Positions 54,881 to 64,000 of a stretch of 64,000 nucleotides of DNA are shown piece by piece; the stretch's first letter is position 1, and each line of letters opens with the position of its first letter. The stretch spans positions 124,001 to 188,000 of the forward strand of contig NZ_JAKGSB010000004.1 of assembly GCF_021568905.1 (NCBI RefSeq), written 5' to 3'. A model generated the notes under the pieces. That model was given only the letters and a program-made list of their open reading frames with translations, ran no database searches and was not told where the DNA came from. Source of the DNA: Zavarzinia marina. Lineage in GTDB: Bacteria > Pseudomonadota > Alphaproteobacteria > Zavarziniales > Zavarziniaceae. The translations under genes and the position numbers were made by a program.

Positions 54881-54932
54881 GACGCACCAAGCTTGCGTCA
54901 GGGTACCGTGAGGGGTCTGCGTATACTTGCGT
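54881..54932. promoter_or_regulatory. Cluster of TGCGT/ACGCA half-sites
   Basis: GACGCA (54881), TGCGTC (54894), CTGCGTAT (54917) and TTGCGT (54927) repeat the half-site of the neighbouring palindrome. Together with that palindrome there are six copies in about 90 bases, far more than expected for a promoter spacer. -35/-10 boxes could not be placed with confidence. Confidence 0.5.
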
Positions 54933-55002
54933 CCTCGGGCTTCGGGACGGAACTATGACGCCTACGGTCGGATGGGCCCGATCGGTTCGTTAGGGAAGAG
55001 GG

Positions 55003-58000
55003 ATGTCGGCACGACAGCGCATCGTCCGGGTGCGCCGCCAATATAACCAGTGGGTCGCCAACCAGACGCTGGAAGACTACGCGCTTCGCTTCACCGCCAA
55101 GGGCGCGCGGCGCTGGTCGGCCTTTCGCGTGGCCAACACCTCGCTGGGCGCCATTTCCTTCCTGGCGCTGGAGGCGATCGGCGGCACCATCACGCTGTCC
55201 TACGGCTTCAGCAACGCCACCATGGCGATTCTCGTCGTCGGCGCCCTGATCGCGCTCACCGGCATCCCCATAGCCTATTACGCCGCACGCTATGGTGTCG
55301 ACATCGATCTCCTGACACGCGGTGCTGGCTTCGGTTACATCGGCTCCACCCTGACGTCGCTGATCTACGCCTCCTTCACCTTCATCTTCTTCGCGATCGA
55401 GGCGGCGATCATGGCGCTCGCGCTCGAGATGATGTTCGGCCTGCCCCCTTCGCTGGGTTACATCGTCTGCTCGATCGCGGTGATTCCCGTCGTCACCCAC
55501 GGCATCACATGGATCAGCCGCGTGCAGATGTGGACCCAGCCGTTCTGGATCATCCTGCACCTGATGCCCTTCGTCTTCCTGGCGCTGTCGGGCAGCGACG
55601 TCTTCGATGCCTGGCATGCCCATACCGGGCGCCATGGTCCGCCCGACGGCGGCCTGGACGTGATCGCCTTCGGCCTTGCCGCCTCTGTCGTGTTCTCGCT
55701 CGTCGCGCAGATCGGCGAACAGGTCGACTTCCTGCGTTTCCTGCCCGCCAATCCGACCACCCCGCGCGAGAAGGTGGGCTGGTGGGCTGCCCTTCTGGCG
55801 GCGGGGCCGGGCTGGGCCGTGCTCGGCGTCCTGAAGATGCTGGCGGGCTCCCTCCTCGCGGTCTTCTGCGTCCAGCAGGGGGTCGCGCTGTCCTCGGCGG
55901 CGGAACCGACCCAGATGTATCTGGTCGCCTTCGGGACCATGTTCCAGGACCCGTCCGTGGCGCTGGGGGTCACCGGCATCTTCGTCGTGCTGTCCCAGTT
56001 CAAGATCAACGTCACCAACGCCTATGCCGGCTCCATCGCCTGGTCGAACTTCTTCTCGCGCCTGACCCACAGCCATCCCGGCCGCGTCGTCTGGCTGGTG
56101 TTCAACGTCGCGATCGCCCTGATGCTGATGGAGCTCGGCATCTATCACGCGCTGGAGCGCATCCTCGGGCTCTATTCGGTGATCGCCATCGCCTGGGTCG
56201 GCGCCATCGTCTCCGACCTGATCGTGAACAAGCCCCTGGGCCTCAGCCCCAAGCACATCGAGTTCAAGCGCGCCCATCTCTACGACATCAACCCGGTCGG
56301 CGTCGGCTCCATGCTGATCGCCACCGGTTCCGCCTCGATCGCGCTGTTCGGCTTCTTCGGGGCCGAAATGCAGGCCCTCGCCCCCTTCCTCGCCCTCTTC
56401 GTCGCCTTCACGACGGCGCCCGTGATCGCCTTCGTCACGCGCGGGCGCTACTACATCGCGCGCACGCCCCGGCGCAACTGGCGCTCCCGCAAGTCCATCG
56501 CCTGCTGTATCTGCGAGCATCAGTTCGAGCCCGAGGACATGGCCTATTGCCCTGCCTATGGCGGACCCATCTGTTCGCTGTGCTGTTCGCTGGACGCCCG
56601 CTGCCACGACGGCTGCAAGGACAAGGCGCGCATTCCGGACCAATTGCTCGGCATGCTCGGCACCATCCTGCCGGCGCGGGTGGTCGACCGCCTGAATTCG
56701 CGCCTCGGCCACTACATCGGCATCCACGCGATCGCCGCCAGCGTGATCGGGCTGACCCTGTGGCTGGTCTATTTCCAGAGCACGCTCGACGTCGGCGGCC
56801 ATGATCCGCGCCTCGCCGGGCTGATGTGGTCGATCTTCTTCATCCTCTTCATCATCACCGGCGTCGGCGCCTGGCTCTTCGTCCTGGCGGAGGAGAGCCG
56901 CCATGTCGCGCAGGAGGAATCGGGCCGCCAGACCACGCTTCTGATGCAGGAGATCGAGGCCCACAAGATCACCGACGCCAAGCTGCAGAAGGCGAAGGAA
57001 GCGGCCGAGGGCGCCAATCTGGCCAAGACCCGCTATGTCGTCGGCATCAGCCACGAATTGCGCACGCCCCTGAACGCCATCTTCGGCTATGCCCAGCTTC
57101 TCGACCGCGACCCCGCCATGCCGCCCCACCGCCAGGACGCGGTGAAGGTGATCCAGCGCAGCGCCGAACATCTGACCGGCCTGATCGAGGGGCTCCTCGA
57201 CATCTCGAAGATCGAGGCCGGGCGCCTGCACCTGCACCGCGACGAGGTCCAGCTCGACGATTTCCTGGACCAGATCGTCGGCATGTTCCGCCTGCAGGCC
57301 GAGGGCAAGGGCATCGACTTCGTCTTCGACCGCACCCCGAACCTGCCCCAGGTCGTCTATACCGACGAGAAGCGCCTGCGCCAGATCCTGATCAACCTTC
57401 TGTCCAACGCCCTCAAGTTCACGCGCCAGGGCCATGTCGCGCTTCGGGTGCGCTATCGCAACCCGGTCGCCGAATTCGAGGTCGAGGATACCGGCATCGG
57501 CATCCACGCCGAGGACCTGCACCGGATCTTCGATCCCTTCGAGCGCGGGCGCCAGCCGAACGCCATCGCCGCCCTCGGCACCGGCCTCGGCCTGACGATC
57601 ACGAAATTGCTGACCGAGATCATGGGCGGCGAGATCGCCGTGACTTCCAGTTTCGGCAAGGGCAGCACCTTCAAGGTGCGCCTGCTGCTCTCGGCTTCGG
57701 TCCGGGCCGTGCCGGAACCGCGCGAGCGCGGCCGCGAGCCGGTGATCACGGGCTTCGAGGGACCGCCGCGCACCGTCCTCGTCGCCGACGACGAAGTGAT
57801 GCACCGCGACCTGATCCAGGAGGCGCTGTCGCCCGTCGGCTTCACCGTGTTCAGCGCGCCCGACGGCGCGAGCTGCCTCGAACTCGCGGGCCTGACCCAG
57901 CCCGATCTCGTCCTCCTCGATCTCTCGATGCCGGACATGAGCGGCTGGGAGGTGGCGCGGCAATTGCGCGCCCGGCCCGGCCCGCAGCCCGCCATCGTCA

Positions 58001-58413
58001 TCGTCTCGGCCAATGCCAACGAATATCGCGCCGGCAGCCATCCCGACGATCCCCACGACGATTTCATCGTGAAGCCGGTCCATCTGCGCCGGCTGTTCGA
58101 GACCATCGGCCGGGTGCTGAAGATCACCTGGACCCACGAAGAGGCGGCCGTGTCCGCGCCCCCGGGCGGCGGCGGGATCGCCTTCGACCGGCAGGGCATA
58201 CCGTCCGGCCGGCATCTGGAGGAATTGCTCAAACTGGGCGAAATCGGCTATGTGCGCGGCATTCAGGCCAAGCTCGACGAAATCGACCAGCAGTGTCCCG
58301 AAGCCCAGGCCTTCACGACGACCCTGCGGTCCATGGTGAGAGGATTTGCCCTAGATGAATACATGGACATCCTGCGCCGCCTTGCGTCCGGTGGAACCCA
58401 TGACGGCACGTGA
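55003..58413 (+). CDS. NCS1 permease-histidine kinase-REC fusion (transporter-sensor)
   Basis: 1136 residues. Residues about 20-490 form a complete NCS1 purine/cytosine-permease-like domain with 12 membrane helices (FRVANTSLGAISFLALEAIGG, GFGYIGSTLTSLIYASFTFIFFAIEAAIMALAL, INVTNAYAGSIAWSNFFSRL). A cysteine-rich segment (501-538; CCICEHQF, CSLCCSLDARCHDGC) follows, then two membrane helices, a coiled coil, HisKA with His684 (ISHELRTPLNAIFGYAQ), HATPase (LINLLSNALKF, VEDTGIGIH, GTGLGLTI) and a REC domain with Asp973 (LVLLDLSMPDMSGW). Presumed to sense or import a nucleobase, urea-like or amide ligand and signal nitrogen status. The next gene encodes its response regulator. Confidence 0.85.
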   Translation: MSARQRIVRVRRQYNQWVANQTLEDYALRFTAKGARRWSAFRVANTSLGAISFLALEAIGGTITLSYGFSNATMAILVVGALIALTGIPIAYYAARYGVDIDLLTRGAGFGYIGSTLTSLIYASFTFIFFAIEAAIMALALEMMFGLPPSLGYIVCSIAVIPVVTHGITWISRVQMWTQPFWIILHLMPFVFLALSGSDVFDAWHAHTGRHGPPDGGLDVIAFGLAASVVFSLVAQIGEQVDFLRFLPANPTTPREKVGWWAALLAAGPGWAVLGVLKMLAGSLLAVFCVQQGVALSSAAEPTQMYLVAFGTMFQDPSVALGVTGIFVVLSQFKINVTNAYAGSIAWSNFFSRLTHSHPGRVVWLVFNVAIALMLMELGIYHALERILGLYSVIAIAWVGAIVSDLIVNKPLGLSPKHIEFKRAHLYDINPVGVGSMLIATGSASIALFGFFGAEMQALAPFLALFVAFTTAPVIAFVTRGRYYIARTPRRNWRSRKSIACCICEHQFEPEDMAYCPAYGGPICSLCCSLDARCHDGCKDKARIPDQLLGMLGTILPARVVDRLNSRLGHYIGIHAIAASVIGLTLWLVYFQSTLDVGGHDPRLAGLMWSIFFILFIITGVGAWLFVLAEESRHVAQEESGRQTTLLMQEIEAHKITDAKLQKAKEAAEGANLAKTRYVVGISHELRTPLNAIFGYAQLLDRDPAMPPHRQDAVKVIQRSAEHLTGLIEGLLDISKIEAGRLHLHRDEVQLDDFLDQIVGMFRLQAEGKGIDFVFDRTPNLPQVVYTDEKRLRQILINLLSNALKFTRQGHVALRVRYRNPVAEFEVEDTGIGIHAEDLHRIFDPFERGRQPNAIAALGTGLGLTITKLLTEIMGGEIAVTSSFGKGSTFKVRLLLSASVRAVPEPRERGREPVITGFEGPPRTVLVADDEVMHRDLIQEALSPVGFTVFSAPDGASCLELAGLTQPDLVLLDLSMPDMSGWEVARQLRARPGPQPAIVIVSANANEYRAGSHPDDPHDDFIVKPVHLRRLFETIGRVLKITWTHEEAAVSAPPGGGGIAFDRQGIPSGRHLEELLKLGEIGYVRGIQAKLDEIDQQCPEAQAFTTTLRSMVRGFALDEYMDILRRLASGGTHDGT

Positions 58414-59308
58414 CATCGTTCTCGTCGTCGACGATTCGCCCGGCACCCTCGGCATGCTGACGGACGCGATCGAAGAGGCGGGGCTGACCGTGCTCGTCGC
58501 CGTCGCCGGCAGCGCCGCCCTCGGCCTGGTCGAGAAGATCACGCCCGACGTCATCCTGCTCGACGCCATCATGCCCGGCATGGACGGTTTCGAGACCTGC
58601 CGCCGGCTGAAGCGCATCCCCGCGATCGCCCATGTCCCGGTGATCTTCATGACCGGGCTTTCGGAGACGGAGCACATCGTCGAGGGCTTCGGCGCCGGCG
58701 GCGTCGACTATGTGACGAAACCGATCTCGCCCGACGAGCTGGTGGCGCGCATCCGCGTCCATCTGGCGAACGCCCGCCTGACCCAGAGCGCGCGGGCGGC
58801 GCTGGACGCGACCGGGCGCTACCTCCTCGGCGCCGACCGCGAGGGCCGCATCCTCTGGGCGACGCCCCAGGCGAGCCGGCTGCTGGAAGGCTGGTGCGGC
58901 GGCGAGGTCCTGCCGGCGGAGACGGCGCAGTGGATCGCGGCGCTGGCGACCGCCGAAGGCACGCCCCAGCGCTTCGCCCCGCCGCCGGGCGCGGACGGCC
59001 GCAAGATCCAGTTCGGTTTCGTCGGCCGCACCGGGCCCGACGAATTCCTGCTGCAGATGGCCGAGATGGATCAGCCGGCCCAGGAACTGGTGCTGCGCGA
59101 GAAGCTGGGCCTGACCGCGCGCGAGGGCGAGGTGCTGATGTGGCTGGCGCGCGGCAAGTCGAACCGCGACATCGCCGAGATCCTGGGGCTTTCGCCGCGC
59201 ACGGTGAACAAGCACCTGGAGACGATCTACGACAAGCTGGGCGTCGAGAACCGCACCGCCGCCGCCATGCTGGCGCTGCGCACCCTGGACGGCGATCGCC
59301 AGGCCTGA
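58400..59308 (+). CDS. Response regulator, REC-PAS-like-LuxR HTH
   Basis: 302 residues from ATG 58400, overlapping the kinase gene by 14 bases. REC domain with phospho-acceptor Asp55 (VILLDAIMPGMDGFE), Thr in FMTGLSE and Lys in YVTKPISPDEL. A middle segment (YLLGADREGRILWATPQASRLLE, PDEFLLQMAEMD) looks like a small PAS-type domain. The C-terminal LuxR/FixJ helix-turn-helix is complete (LTAREGEVLMWLARGKSNRDIAEILGLSPRTVNKHLETIYDKLGV). Probable output of the NCS1-kinase, acting on the divergent urt-fmd promoter. Confidence 0.85.
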   Translation: MTARDIVLVVDDSPGTLGMLTDAIEEAGLTVLVAVAGSAALGLVEKITPDVILLDAIMPGMDGFETCRRLKRIPAIAHVPVIFMTGLSETEHIVEGFGAGGVDYVTKPISPDELVARIRVHLANARLTQSARAALDATGRYLLGADREGRILWATPQASRLLEGWCGGEVLPAETAQWIAALATAEGTPQRFAPPPGADGRKIQFGFVGRTGPDEFLLQMAEMDQPAQELVLREKLGLTAREGEVLMWLARGKSNRDIAEILGLSPRTVNKHLETIYDKLGVENRTAAAMLALRTLDGDRQA

Positions 59309-59318
59309 GAGGGCGGAA

Positions 59319-60065
59319 TCAGGCGATCCCGCGTTCCTTGGAAATCTGGTCCCAGGCGGCGTTGATCTTGGCCAGGCGCTGGGTCGCGACCTCGACGAAT
59401 TCCTCGGGCATGCCCTTGGCGATCAGCAGGTCGGGGTGGTGTTCGCGCACCAGCTTCCTGTAGGCGGACTTGAGCGCGGCGTCGTCCGCCTCGCGCGAAA
59501 CGCCGAGGATCGTATAGGGATCGCTGCGGTCGGGGCCCAGATGGCCGGCGCGGATGGCGGCGAATTCGCTGTCGGTGAAACCGAAGATGGCGGCGACCGC
59601 CTCCAGATAGTCGAGTTCCGCCTGATGGATCACCGCATCGGCCTTGGCGATGTGGAACAGCGCATCCAGCAGTTCCTCCAGCACCGGCATGTCGTCGCCC
59701 ATGATCGCCTTGATCTGGGCGGCATAGGGCTCGAAACCGGCGGCATCGGCCTTGGCCCGGTCGAAGATCCGCGCGACATGGCCCATTTCGCTCTCGGGCA
59801 CGTGGAAGACCTGGCGGAAGGCGTCGATCTCGTCCCGCGTCACGCGGCCGTCGGCCTTGGCCATCTTGGCGCCGAGCACGATGAAACCGACGGAAAACGC
59901 CACCCGCCGGGTCTGTTCCCGGCTGGGCCTCGGACCCTGGGTCGAGACGCCGGCCCCCGTCACACTGTCGACGGCATGGCCCGCCAGGGCGCCGAGCAGG
60001 GCCCCGATGGGCCCGCCCAGGGCGAATCCCGCCGCGCTGCCGATGATCTTTCCCCAGATCGCCAT
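59319..60065 (-). CDS. DjlA-like protein (TerB + J domain)
   Basis: 248 residues from ATG 60065. Hydrophobic N-terminal segment (GSAAGFALGGPIGALLGALAGHAVD), a TerB domain (FSVGFIVLGAKMAKADGRVTRDEIDAFRQVF, LLDALFHIAKADAVIHQAELDYLEAVAAIFGF) and a C-terminal J domain with the HPD motif (YTILGVSREADDAALKSAYRKLVREHHPDLL). Co-chaperone for DnaK at the inner membrane. Convergent with the response regulator. Confidence 0.85.
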   Translation of the reverse strand: MAIWGKIIGSAAGFALGGPIGALLGALAGHAVDSVTGAGVSTQGPRPSREQTRRVAFSVGFIVLGAKMAKADGRVTRDEIDAFRQVFHVPESEMGHVARIFDRAKADAAGFEPYAAQIKAIMGDDMPVLEELLDALFHIAKADAVIHQAELDYLEAVAAIFGFTDSEFAAIRAGHLGPDRSDPYTILGVSREADDAALKSAYRKLVREHHPDLLIAKGMPEEFVEVATQRLAKINAAWDQISKERGIA

Positions 60066-60163
60066 ACTCTCCGTCCGTTCCCCGTGGTTGACTCGCATCA
60101 CGCCCGCATGGTGTTGAATCCGGACGCCAGAACACAAGAAGACATTCCGGCGCAAGAGGACAT

Positions 60164-63100
60164 ATGAGCACCTGGGATTTCTGGATCGACCGTGGCGGCA
60201 CCTTCACCGACATCGTGGCCCGCCGGCCCGACGGCAAGGTGGTGACCGCCAAACTCCTGTCGGAAAATCCCGAGCAATACGAGGATGCCGCGGTCGAGGG
60301 CGTGCGCCGCCTGCGCGCCAGCCAGCCGGACGCCCCGATCGGCGCCGTGAAGATGGGCACCACCGTCGCCACCAACGCGCTTCTGGAGCGGAAGGGCGAA
60401 CGCGTCCTCCTCCTCGTCACGCGCGGCTTCGCCGATGCGCTGCGCATCGCCTATCAGAACCGGCCGCGCATCTTCGCCCTCGATATCGAATTGCCCGAAC
60501 TGCTGCACGAGCGCGTGGCGGAAGTGGACGAGCGGGTCAGCGCCACGGGCGAGATCCTGACTCCGCTGGATGAGACGAGCGCCCGCACCGCCCTCGCCGA
60601 AGCCTTCGCCGACGGGATCCGCGCCGTCGCCGTGGTCCTCCTGCACGGCTATCGCTTTCCCGATCACGAGGCCCGCCTCGCCGAGCTGGCGCGCGAGATC
60701 GGCTTCACCCAGATTTCCACCGGCCATGGCACCAGCCCCCTGATGAAGCTGATCGGCCGGGGCGACACCACGGTCGTCGATGCCTATCTCTCGCCCATCC
60801 TGCGGCGCTATGTCGATCTTGTCGCGGCGGCGCTGGGCGACAGTCGGCTGATGTTCATGCAATCGTCCGGTGGCCTGACCGATGCCCGCCTGTTCCAAGG
60901 CAAGGACGCGATCCTGTCCGGCCCCGCCGGCGGCGTCGTCGGCGCCGCGCGGACGGCGGCGCAGGTCGACGAGCACCGCATCATCGGCTTCGACATGGGC
61001 GGCACCTCGACCGACGTCTGCCATTTCGCCGGCGGTTACGAACGCGCCTTCGAGACCCTGGTGGCCGGTGTCCGCATCCGGGCCCCGATGATGGCGATCC
61101 ATACGGTCGCGGCGGGCGGCGGCTCGATCCTCGCCTTCGACGGCTCGAGGCTTCGGGTCGGGCCGGACAGCGCGGGCGCCAATCCCGGCCCCGCCGCCTA
61201 TCGCAGGGGCGGGCCCCTGACCGTGACCGACGCCAACGTCCTTCTGGGCAAGCTGATCCCCGCGCGCTTTCCCGCCGTCTTCGGCGCGCACGCCGATCAG
61301 CCGCTCGACGCCGACGCCGTCCGCGCCGCCTTCGAGACCCTGGCCGCCCAGGTCGCCGAAAGCGGCAGCGCCAAATCGCCCGAGGATCTGGCGGACGGCT
61401 TCGTCGCCATCGCGGTCGAGAACATGGCCAATGCGATCAAGAAGATCTCGGTCCAGCGCGGTCATGACGTCACGGCCTATACGCTGCAATGTTTCGGCGG
61501 CGCCGGCGGCCAGCATGCCTGCCTGGTGGCTGAATCGCTCGGCATGCGCCGGGTCATGCTGCATCCCCTGGCCGGGCTGCTGTCGGCCTATGGCATGGGC
61601 CTGGCGGACATCGCCGCGACGCGCGAGGAAGCGGTCGAACGCCTGCTGGACGATCCCGCCCACGACGCCGTCTACCGCCGCCTGACCGAACTCGGCCGCG
61701 AGGTCCTGGGCGAGGTGCTGCGCCAGGGCGTCCCGCGCGAGGCGATCACCATCAGCCGCCGTGTCCTCCTGCGTTACGAGGGAACGGACACCGCGCTGAT
61801 CGTCGATTTCGGCCAGATCCCGACGCTGCGCGCCGATTTCGAGGCCGCGCACCGTGCCCGCTTCGGCTTCATCGACGAGGGACGGCGCCTGGTGATCGAG
61901 GCGCTGGCGATCGAGGCGTCGGGCGGCGGCGCCACGATCGAGGACGCGGAACGCCCCGCCCGCCCCGAGGGCGAGACGGTTCCCATTGCCGAGACCACGC
62001 GCTTCTTCTCCAAGGGCGAATGGCGCGAGGCTTCGGTGGTCGAGCGGGCCGCGCTGATGACCGGCGACACCGTCCCCGGCCCCGCCATCGTGATCGAGGA
62101 TCATTCCACGATCGTGGTCGAACCGGGCTGGCATGCCCGCATGGGCGCGACCGGCGTCCTCTTCCTCGAAGGCGGGGGAACGGACATGCGCGCCGCCGTC
62201 GGCACCGAGCGCGACCCGGTGATGCTGGAGGTCTTCAACAATCTCTTCATGTCGATCGCCGAACAGATGGGCCTGACGCTGGAGAAGACCGCCCATTCGG
62301 TGAACATCAAGGAACGGCTCGATTTCTCCTGCGCGATCTTCGACGCCAGGGGCGGGCTGGTCGCCAATGCGCCGCACATGCCCGTGCACCTGGGCTCCAT
62401 GTCGGAATCGGTCGAGACCGTGATCCGCGGCCATGGCGATCATATGCGGCCGGGCGACGCCTATATGCTGAACGCGCCCTATAACGGCGGCACCCATCTG
62501 CCGGACGTCACGGTGATCGCGCCGGTGTTCGACCGGGCGGGACGCCATGTGATCTTCTATGTCGCGGCGCGCGGCCATCAGGCCGACATCGGCGGCATCA
62601 CCCCGGGTTCCATGCCGCCCCATTCGACCAGCGTGACCGAGGAAGGCGTGCTGATCGACAATGTCCCCCTGATGGCGGGCGGGCGTTTCCTCGAGGACGA
62701 GGTGACGGCGCTGCTGACCTCGGGCCCCTATCCGTCCCGCAACATCGTCCAGAACCTGGGCGACCTGAAGGCCCAGGTCGCGGCCTGCGAGAAGGGCGCC
62801 CAGGAATTGCTGGCCATGGTCGACCAATACGGCCTGGACACGGTCCACGCCTATATGCGCCACGTCCAGGACAATGCGGCGGAAGCGGTGCGCCGGGTGA
62901 TCGACCGGCTGCACGACGGCGCCTTCGTGGTCGGGATGGACAATGGCGCGCATATCGCCGTCGCCATAAGGGTCGATCGCGCCGCGCGCCGCGCCACGGT
63001 CGATTTCACCGGCACGTCCGACCAGTTGCCCAGCAATTTCAACGCCCCCTTCGCGGTGGTGAAGGCGGCCGTGATCTATGTCTTCCGCACCCTGGTCGAC

Positions 63101-63745
63101 GACGACATTCCCCTGAACCAGGGCTGTCTGGAGCCGATCGACATCGTGGCCGCCGAAGGTTCCATGCTGCGCCCGCATTATCCGGCGGCCGTGGTCGCCG
63201 GCAATGTCGAGACCAGCCAGGCGATCTGCGACGCGCTCTATGGCGCCCTGGGCGCCATGGCGGCGGCCCAGGGCACGATGAATAATTTCACCTTCGGCAA
63301 CGACCGCCACCAATATTACGAGACGATCTGCGGTGGCGCCGGCGCGGGGCCCGATTTCGACGGCTGCGACGCCGTCCACACCCATATGACCAATTCCCGC
63401 CTGACCGACGTCGAGGTGCTGGAATGGCGCTTCCCCGTGCTGGTGGAGCATTTCGGCATCAGGCGCGGCTCCGGCGGGGCCGGGCGCCATCACGGCGGCG
63501 ACGGCGTGGTCCGCGCCGTCCGCTTCCGCGAGGCGATGACTTCGGCCATCCTGTCCGACAGGCGGCGGGTGCCGCCCTTCGGCCTCGACGGTGGCGCACC
63601 CGGCGCCTGCGGCATCAACCGCCTGACGCGGGCCGACGGCACAGAGGAAATATTGCCCGCCTGCGTCGAGGTCGAGGTCGGCCCCGGCGACGTGATCACG
63701 ATCGAGACGCCGGGCGGCGGCGGCTTCGGCCCGCCGGAGGACTGA
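60164..63745 (+). CDS. 5-oxoprolinase (fused HyuA-HyuB type)
   Basis: 1193 residues, the length of ATP-dependent 5-oxoprolinase. The HyuA half (1-680) has [41 protein letters not shown] and [16 protein letters not shown]; the HyuB half (690-1190) has [64 protein letters not shown], and a terminal [13 protein letters not shown]. Opens 5-oxoproline to glutamate, or a related hydantoin/oxoproline. Lies near other nitrogen genes, though after a leftward gene. Confidence 0.9.
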   Translation: MSTWDFWIDRGGTFTDIVARRPDGKVVTAKLLSENPEQYEDAAVEGVRRLRASQPDAPIGAVKMGTTVATNALLERKGERVLLLVTRGFADALRIAYQNRPRIFALDIELPELLHERVAEVDERVSATGEILTPLDETSARTALAEAFADGIRAVAVVLLHGYRFPDHEARLAELAREIGFTQISTGHGTSPLMKLIGRGDTTVVDAYLSPILRRYVDLVAAALGDSRLMFMQSSGGLTDARLFQGKDAILSGPAGGVVGAARTAAQVDEHRIIGFDMGGTSTDVCHFAGGYERAFETLVAGVRIRAPMMAIHTVAAGGGSILAFDGSRLRVGPDSAGANPGPAAYRRGGPLTVTDANVLLGKLIPARFPAVFGAHADQPLDADAVRAAFETLAAQVAESGSAKSPEDLADGFVAIAVENMANAIKKISVQRGHDVTAYTLQCFGGAGGQHACLVAESLGMRRVMLHPLAGLLSAYGMGLADIAATREEAVERLLDDPAHDAVYRRLTELGREVLGEVLRQGVPREAITISRRVLLRYEGTDTALIVDFGQIPTLRADFEAAHRARFGFIDEGRRLVIEALAIEASGGGATIEDAERPARPEGETVPIAETTRFFSKGEWREASVVERAALMTGDTVPGPAIVIEDHSTIVVEPGWHARMGATGVLFLEGGGTDMRAAVGTERDPVMLEVFNNLFMSIAEQMGLTLEKTAHSVNIKERLDFSCAIFDARGGLVANAPHMPVHLGSMSESVETVIRGHGDHMRPGDAYMLNAPYNGGTHLPDVTVIAPVFDRAGRHVIFYVAARGHQADIGGITPGSMPPHSTSVTEEGVLIDNVPLMAGGRFLEDEVTALLTSGPYPSRNIVQNLGDLKAQVAACEKGAQELLAMVDQYGLDTVHAYMRHVQDNAAEAVRRVIDRLHDGAFVVGMDNGAHIAVAIRVDRAARRATVDFTGTSDQLPSNFNAPFAVVKAAVIYVFRTLVDDDIPLNQGCLEPIDIVAAEGSMLRPHYPAAVVAGNVETSQAICDALYGALGAMAAAQGTMNNFTFGNDRHQYYETICGGAGAGPDFDGCDAVHTHMTNSRLTDVEVLEWRFPVLVEHFGIRRGSGGAGRHHGGDGVVRAVRFREAMTSAILSDRRRVPPFGLDGGAPGACGINRLTRADGTEEILPACVEVEVGPGDVITIETPGGGGFGPPED

Positions 63746-63778
63746 TCCCAGCCTCTGGCGCCAGACAGGGAGGAAAGC

Positions 63779-64000
63779 ATGACCGGACATGTGCTGATCA
63801 CCGGCGCCAGCCGGGGCCTCGGGCGCGGCTTCGTCGAGAGCTTCGCCGCCGACGGCTGGCAGGTCCATGCCGTCACCCGCGATCCCGGCGATCTGGAGCG
63901 CATGCCGGGCGTCACCGCCCATGCCGTCGAACTGACCGACCGCAAGGCGATCGCCACACTGCGCACGCGCTTCGCCGAGGAACGCCTGGACGTCGTCATC
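63779..64000 (+). CDS. Short-chain dehydrogenase/reductase (partial)
   Basis: 74 residues visible to the window edge. GAGGAAAGC precedes ATG 63779. VLITGASRGLGRGFVESFAADGWQVHAVTRD is the TGxxxGxG cofactor motif of classical SDR enzymes, followed by HAVELTDRKAIATL with the acidic residue for adenine. Active-site residues lie outside the window. In line with the 5-oxoprolinase gene (33 bases apart), probably one operon. Confidence 0.8.
   Translation, partial: MTGHVLITGASRGLGRGFVESFAADGWQVHAVTRDPGDLERMPGVTAHAVELTDRKAIATLRTRFAEERLDVVI

Noticed and set aside
54898-58215. 1105-residue open frame opposite the kinase
   Set aside because: It is the antisense of the NCS1-kinase gene, a by-product of high GC. 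It contains no domain, whereas the plus frame has complete transporter and kinase motifs.
60098-63922. 1274-residue open frame opposite the 5-oxoprolinase
   Set aside because: Histidine/aspartate/glycine-rich shadow of the HyuA-HyuB gene without recognisable motifs.

Overview
GC-rich chromosomal DNA of an alphaproteobacterium. Pointers to the class are a GapR/DUF2312-type protein, FmdA/FmdB next to a UrtABCDE transporter, a dense interspersed palindromic repeat, and short ATGA/TGATG-coupled genes. No genus can be named from the sequence alone. The window has two parts: the right-hand end of a temperate podovirus-like prophage (1 to about 29,116) and host chromosome (29,116 to 64,000).

Prophage. 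It ends at a tRNA-Pro(TGG) gene whose 3' end lies next to a tyrosine integrase. The other end, with the remaining tail and presumably lysis genes, is beyond position 1. From left to right: (i) a leftward P22-like morphogenesis operon (1-9828) with small terminase, large terminase, an Ntn-hydrolase (proteasome-like) protein, portal, a small overlapping gene, a GroES-like co-chaperonin, scaffold, capsid and decoration proteins, and gp4/gp10-like head-completion proteins. (ii) A control segment (9830-10790) with a leftward terminator, two palindromes, a 28-aa membrane peptide and a helix-turn-helix protein. (iii) A leftward replication operon (10948-15677) with a DUF6456-like protein, Toprim primase, SF2 helicase, winged-helix replication protein and a GapR homologue. 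(iv) A tRNA-like element, a tRNA-Trp and a cytosine-methyltransferase-like gene. (v) An immunity region (17028-18918) with a Cro-like gene, a two-HTH CI/LexA-type repressor, and palindromic operators at both ends (consensus AATAGGAACGTTCCTATT). (vi) A long rightward early operon (18918-29106) of tightly coupled small genes, with a 26 x 27 bp repeat protein, Gp157, Bet/RecT recombinase, SSB, an HNH protein, DUF1367, and finally the integrase.

Host region. A TPP riboswitch controls a thiamine-precursor ABC transporter (thiZXY). Then follow a leftward gabD-unknown-gor operon, a secreted protein, a GNAT enzyme, a DUF3830 protein, a 7TM-DISM diguanylate cyclase, the glmS-glmU pair, gph, tRNA-Val(CAC) with a ParDE-type module, an SLC13/RCK permease, an STN-like envelope protein and a lipoprotein hydrolase.

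From 48,097 to 59,308 lies a likely amide/urea nitrogen-scavenging system: FmdB, formamidase FmdA and UrtEDCBA on the minus strand. Divergent from them is a histidine kinase whose sensor is a complete NCS1-type nucleobase permease, with a REC-LuxR response regulator encoded directly after it. The divergent promoter region is crowded with TGCGT/ACGCA repeats. I regard this transporter-kinase circuit as the most interesting system in the window. A DjlA-like protein, a fused 5-oxoprolinase and a truncated SDR finish the window.
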